Source: Clostridium sp031626875
GTDB taxonomy: Bacteria; Bacillota; Clostridia; Clostridiales; Clostridiaceae
Length of the DNA stretch: 64,000 bases
NCBI RefSeq assembly: GCF_031626875.1
Contig: NZ_JANDMF010000026.1
Location: 13,524-77,523, forward strand
Direction: 5' to 3'
Part shown: one piece after another, positions 61,196 through 64,000 of the stretch
Position numbering within the stretch: the stretch's first letter is position 1
Layout of the letters: every line of letters begins with the position of its first letter
Notes under the pieces: model-generated
Seen by the model: only the letters and a program-made list of their open reading frames with translations
The model's database searches: none
What the model was told of the DNA's origin: nothing
Translations under genes and position numbers: made by a program

Positions 61196-62264
61196 TTTTA
61201 GATGCCATTATTGTTATTTAGCTCAACGAGAAGAATGTTTTCAAAATATACAGCCTAAGTTTGAATATTCACCAGAACATGTAGCCAAAGCTTTATCACC
61301 TGAAAGGTTAGGGGGATTGGCCTTTATGAATTTCTGTGCTGATGGAGAGACTTTACTTACAAAAGACTTGGATAAGTATATTTATGAATTAGTGAAAGAA
61401 GGTCATTATGTAGAAATAGTCACTAATTTGACTGTAACTTCTGCATTGGAAAAAATACTGTCTTGGGATGCTGAATTATTAGAAAAAATTGAATTTAAGT
61501 GTTCATTTCATTATCTAGAATTAAGGAAAAGAAATTTATTAGAAACATTTGCAGACAATGTAAAGAAAATATGGGAAGCTGGTGCTTCAGCTAATATTGA
61601 AATAACACCAAATGATGAATTGATACCATTTATTGAAGAGGTAAAGGAATTTTCTTTAGCAAATTTTGGAGCATTGCCTCATTTAACAATAGCAAGAAAT
61701 GATAATACAAAAAGGATTGATTATCTAACAAAATTACCAATAAGTGATTACGATAAAATATGGTCTCAATTTGATTCAGAGTTTTGGAGATTTAAAAAAG
61801 AAATATTTAAAGTGAAACGCAATGAGTTTTGCTATGCAGGAGATTGGATGCTAGTTGTTAATTTAGCAACGGGATTTACTAGACAATGTTATCTTAGTAA
61901 TTATAATTTTAATATATTTGAGTCTATTGATAAACCTATTCCATTTAGGGCAATTGGAAAGTGTAATGAGCCTCATTGTTATAATGGACACGCCCTTTTA
62001 ACATTTGGGTGTATTCCTAATATTACAAAGGTGAGATATGGAGATATAAGGAATAGAATTAAAAATGACGGTACTACATGGTTACAACCAGGATTATATG
62101 AATTTTTCAATTCAACCCTTGGTGAAAATAATGAAGAATATCCTCAATTGAAGAAAGCATTAATAAAAACCCAAAGCAATGTTCAGTATATATATGGTAT
62201 TTCAGGTAAAATAGTTAGAAAAGGTTTTGCAAAAATAAGTAGGATTAGAAGAGGAAAGGAATAA
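61143..62264 (+). CDS. Radical SAM enzyme of unknown function in the polysaccharide locus
   Basis: A 373-residue radical SAM protein. The [4Fe-4S] motif CNFRCHYC (CxxxCxxC) is near residue 17, and GGLAFMNFCADGETLL holds the GGEP-like SAM segment. C-terminal cysteines (NEFCYAGD, TRQCYL, GKCNEPHCYNGH, TFGCIP) look like a SPASM/twitch-type auxiliary cluster region. ATG 61143 has GAGAGAGGG just upstream, inside the end of wzx. It may modify a sugar or a lipid-linked intermediate; I cannot name the substrate. Confidence 0.85.
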   Translation: MEKIKRAILVPIPMSICNFRCHYCYLAQREECFQNIQPKFEYSPEHVAKALSPERLGGLAFMNFCADGETLLTKDLDKYIYELVKEGHYVEIVTNLTVTSALEKILSWDAELLEKIEFKCSFHYLELRKRNLLETFADNVKKIWEAGASANIEITPNDELIPFIEEVKEFSLANFGALPHLTIARNDNTKRIDYLTKLPISDYDKIWSQFDSEFWRFKKEIFKVKRNEFCYAGDWMLVVNLATGFTRQCYLSNYNFNIFESIDKPIPFRAIGKCNEPHCYNGHALLTFGCIPNITKVRYGDIRNRIKNDGTTWLQPGLYEFFNSTLGENNEEYPQLKKALIKTQSNVQYIYGISGKIVRKGFAKISRIRRGKE

Positions 62265-62267
62265 TTT

Positions 62268-63206
62268 ATGAAGAAAAAAATCCTAATCATAATATCAATA
62301 ATCCTATCCATAATAATCATAATCACAACAACAATGTATTATAAATACTACAAACCAATCTCAAATACAAATCAACCAGAAGAAGACAACCAATCTCAAA
62401 TACAAATGAAGGATTCAGATCTAAACATTTCACAAGAAACCAAAGAAAAAAGTAAAGAGAATAATATAGAAAATTTATTGATATTAGGGATAGACAAACA
62501 AGAAAATGCCTCTGATACTATTGATGTATTATCCTTAAACAGAAACAATAAAACAGCAAAGCTAACATCCATAATGAGAGATACATATGTATACTTTGGA
62601 GATAATATGGCTAATAAAATAAATTATGCATATCATTATGGGGGCGTGCCTCTCACTATATCTAAGTTAAATGAATTATTTCAACTAGATATAAGCAAAT
62701 ATATTAAAGTTGATTTTGAAGGGCTTATAAATACAGTTGATACATTAGGTGGGATTACAATTAGTATTACAGATGAAGAGAGAGCTTATATAAATGGATC
62801 ATGTAAGGATAAATATTTAGATAAAAGTGGTGAAGTATTACTAAATGGAGAGCAAACTTTAGTTTTTTCTAGGCTTAGAAAAATAGATAGTGATTTTCAG
62901 AGGACTGCTAGACATAGAAAGATTCTGTTTGCTATATTTAGAAAGTTAAAGGATGTGTCTATAACAGATTATAATAAGATTTATTCTGAAATGTCTCCTT
63001 ATATTGAAACTAATTTGAGTGCCTTTGAAATAATTAAATTTGGATTATTATGTAATAAATTAGGAGCTGAAAACTTACAGGATTTTAGAATTCCTATTGA
63101 TGGAACAACTAAAGATAATACAAATGGGGTGTATCATCTTGATTGGGATAAAGACAAGAATACAGAAGCGCTTCATAAATTTATATATGGGGATGCTCAG
63201 AATTAA
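62268..63206 (+). CDS. LytR-CpsA-Psr (LCP) family ligase
   Basis: A 312-residue protein with an N-terminal anchor (ILIIISIILSIIIIITTTMY) and an LCP domain from about residue 70: LLILGIDKQENASDTIDVLS, SIMRDTYVYFG with the catalytic Arg, INYAYHYGG, FEGLINTVDTLGGI and SRLRKIDSDFQRTARHRKIL. LCP enzymes transfer lipid-linked polymers to the cell wall. As the last gene of module 2 it probably anchors one or both polymers to peptidoglycan. It is preceded by the radical SAM gene with a 3-nt gap. Confidence 0.95.
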   Translation: MKKKILIIISIILSIIIIITTTMYYKYYKPISNTNQPEEDNQSQIQMKDSDLNISQETKEKSKENNIENLLILGIDKQENASDTIDVLSLNRNNKTAKLTSIMRDTYVYFGDNMANKINYAYHYGGVPLTISKLNELFQLDISKYIKVDFEGLINTVDTLGGITISITDEERAYINGSCKDKYLDKSGEVLLNGEQTLVFSRLRKIDSDFQRTARHRKILFAIFRKLKDVSITDYNKIYSEMSPYIETNLSAFEIIKFGLLCNKLGAENLQDFRIPIDGTTKDNTNGVYHLDWDKDKNTEALHKFIYGDAQN

Positions 63207-63328
63207 TAAAAGGTGGAATAGACTTAGAAAATTTCATTTTTATTAAGAAAGTTATGGTTAAGTTGAATAATTTTACAGTTAATGGTAGTATAATATCTAT
63301 ATGAAGAACTTTAAAGAGGAGGAGTGTT

Positions 63329-63826
63329 ATGACAACAACAAGAAGTAATGAGGGATATACTTATTTTTTGCAAAAACACATTAATGAAAACAGAGAAAAT
63401 TCAAAAGAGATTCAGGATTATGATATAGAACAAATTAAAGTAGAAGATAAAATAATATATGAAAAGTTAAAATTAAGTGATATTGGAATAGAGTTTAATA
63501 GTGAAGAATTTCATATCTGGAAAGAAGGAAATAAGAAGCTATTTTTTCCAGCATTAGATGCTCCATGGGAAGTTAGAAGAGCTTGGAGAGAACATCAAGA
63601 AAATGTAGCAAGAGAAAAGGCGGATAGCAAAAAGAATTTTAGAAGCTTAGAAGATCAGATGTGCTTAAATATATCAAAAATGAATGGCTTATTCTTTGGT
63701 ATAAGATTAAAAGATCTTAGTGATTATTCTTATTTAATTAATTTAGCTATTAGCACATATAATGAAATTTACAATAGAACAAAAAATTCAATTTTTAAAG
63801 AATATGTAAATTTGTTATCTATTTAG
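63329..63826 (+). CDS. Hypothetical protein
   Basis: A 165-residue soluble protein I do not recognise. It has no signal peptide or membrane span, is rich in Glu and Lys, and has a tryptophan-rich centre (FHIWKEGNKKLFFPALDAPW then EVRRAWREHQEN). GAGGAGGAG stands about 6 nt before the ATG. It follows the LCP gene after 122 bp that contain a TATAAT (63289-63294) without a good -35, so it may have its own promoter. Confidence 0.75.
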   Translation: MTTTRSNEGYTYFLQKHINENRENSKEIQDYDIEQIKVEDKIIYEKLKLSDIGIEFNSEEFHIWKEGNKKLFFPALDAPWEVRRAWREHQENVAREKADSKKNFRSLEDQMCLNISKMNGLFFGIRLKDLSDYSYLINLAISTYNEIYNRTKNSIFKEYVNLLSI

Positions 63827-63885
63827 AATAAAGAAAGTTGTTTCTAAAGGGATTAAGTTATCCAATTTAGAACAGCTTTATTCTT
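63825..63885 (+). terminator. Long hairpin after the hypothetical gene
   Basis: AGAATAAAG (63825-63833) and the region to 63846 pair with 63866-63885 (TTTAGAACAGCTTTATTCTT), with small internal mismatches. It overlaps the stop codon. Confidence 0.55.
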
Positions 63886-63904
63886 AACTACATAAACACA
63901 TGAT

Positions 63905-63932
63905 AAAAAGTGGCATTTGGCCACTTTTTTTA
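63905..63932. terminator. Strong terminator hairpin
   Basis: AAAAAGTGGC (63905-63914) and GCCACTTTTT (63920-63929) form a perfect stem with a 5-nt loop and T-run; the A-run on the other side makes it bidirectional. Confidence 0.85.
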
Positions 63933-63962
63933 ATGTAAAGGAAAGTATAAAAAAATCTTAAA

Positions 63963-63991
63963 CTGAAAGCTAGATTTTATCTAGCTTTCAG
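63963..63991. repeat. Perfect hairpin at the right edge
   Basis: CTGAAAGCTAGAT (63963-63975) and its exact complement (63979-63991) flank a 3-nt loop. On the minus strand it is followed by a T-rich run, so it may terminate a gene that converges from beyond the window. Confidence 0.55.
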
Positions 63992-64000
63992 TCGCGTTAT

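Overview
The window looks like chromosomal DNA of a low-GC Gram-positive anaerobe, most likely a Clostridium sensu stricto. The reasons are the strong A+T bias, AGGAGG-type ribosome sites with frequent TTG and GTG starts, a clostridial Rrf2-iscS-iscU-mnmA operon, and sortase, LytR-CpsA-Psr (LCP) and CpsC/CpsD-type cell-surface machinery. I saw no rRNA, tRNA or CRISPR array. All calls were made by reading the sequence; no database search was run.

Region 1 (1-12843) is a citrate fermentation locus. It holds the 3' end of citG, a 2-hydroxycarboxylate transporter, ATP-type PEP carboxykinase, a SorC-family regulator on the minus strand, a malic-enzyme-family protein, and citC-citD-citE-citF-citX. 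Citrate would be imported and split by citrate lyase to acetate and oxaloacetate. Oxaloacetate would then go to PEP (PckA) or pyruvate (malic enzyme/CitM family). The transporter-pckA and mae-citCDEFX units share the same palindrome (AACATTTGTT-N9-AACAAATGTT) abutting the -35 box, probably one regulon. An IS607-type element lies between the units and ends 6 nt from the regulator's start codon.

Region 2 (12970-23090) is mixed: a nitrilase remnant, a sugar-phosphate isomerase-like protein, an SDR, a Fic protein with a palindromic upstream site, a C45-type hydrolase, an AraC-type regulator, a DJ-1/PfpI protein, the Rrf2-iscS-iscU-mnmA operon and a pentapeptide-repeat protein. A second, more complete IS607-type element (about 23170-25134) follows and again ends a few bases before a start codon, here of a YitT-family membrane protein.

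Region 3 (26232-30868) is a compact sortase-pilus operon: an LPATG adhesin-like protein, an IPPTG major pilin and a class C sortase.

Region 4 (31033-63206) is a long surface-polysaccharide locus, all on the plus strand, in two modules with matching leaders (about 32071 and 50941). Module 1 has CpsC/Wzz- and CpsD-like proteins, a CapD-like dehydratase, a phosphoglycosyl transferase, a CapN-like reductase, glycosyltransferases, Wzy, a 4-amino-sugar set (DegT aminotransferase, hexapeptide acyltransferase, WecF-like transferase), Wzx, and a cytidylyltransferase / aldolase fusion / KDG-kinase-like trio. The trio may make an unusual CMP-activated 2-keto acid. Module 2 has a double glycosyltransferase fusion, further glycosyltransferases, a second Wzy and Wzx, a GT2-pyruvyltransferase fusion, a radical SAM enzyme and an LCP ligase. 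An unrecognised 165-residue protein and several hairpins close the window.
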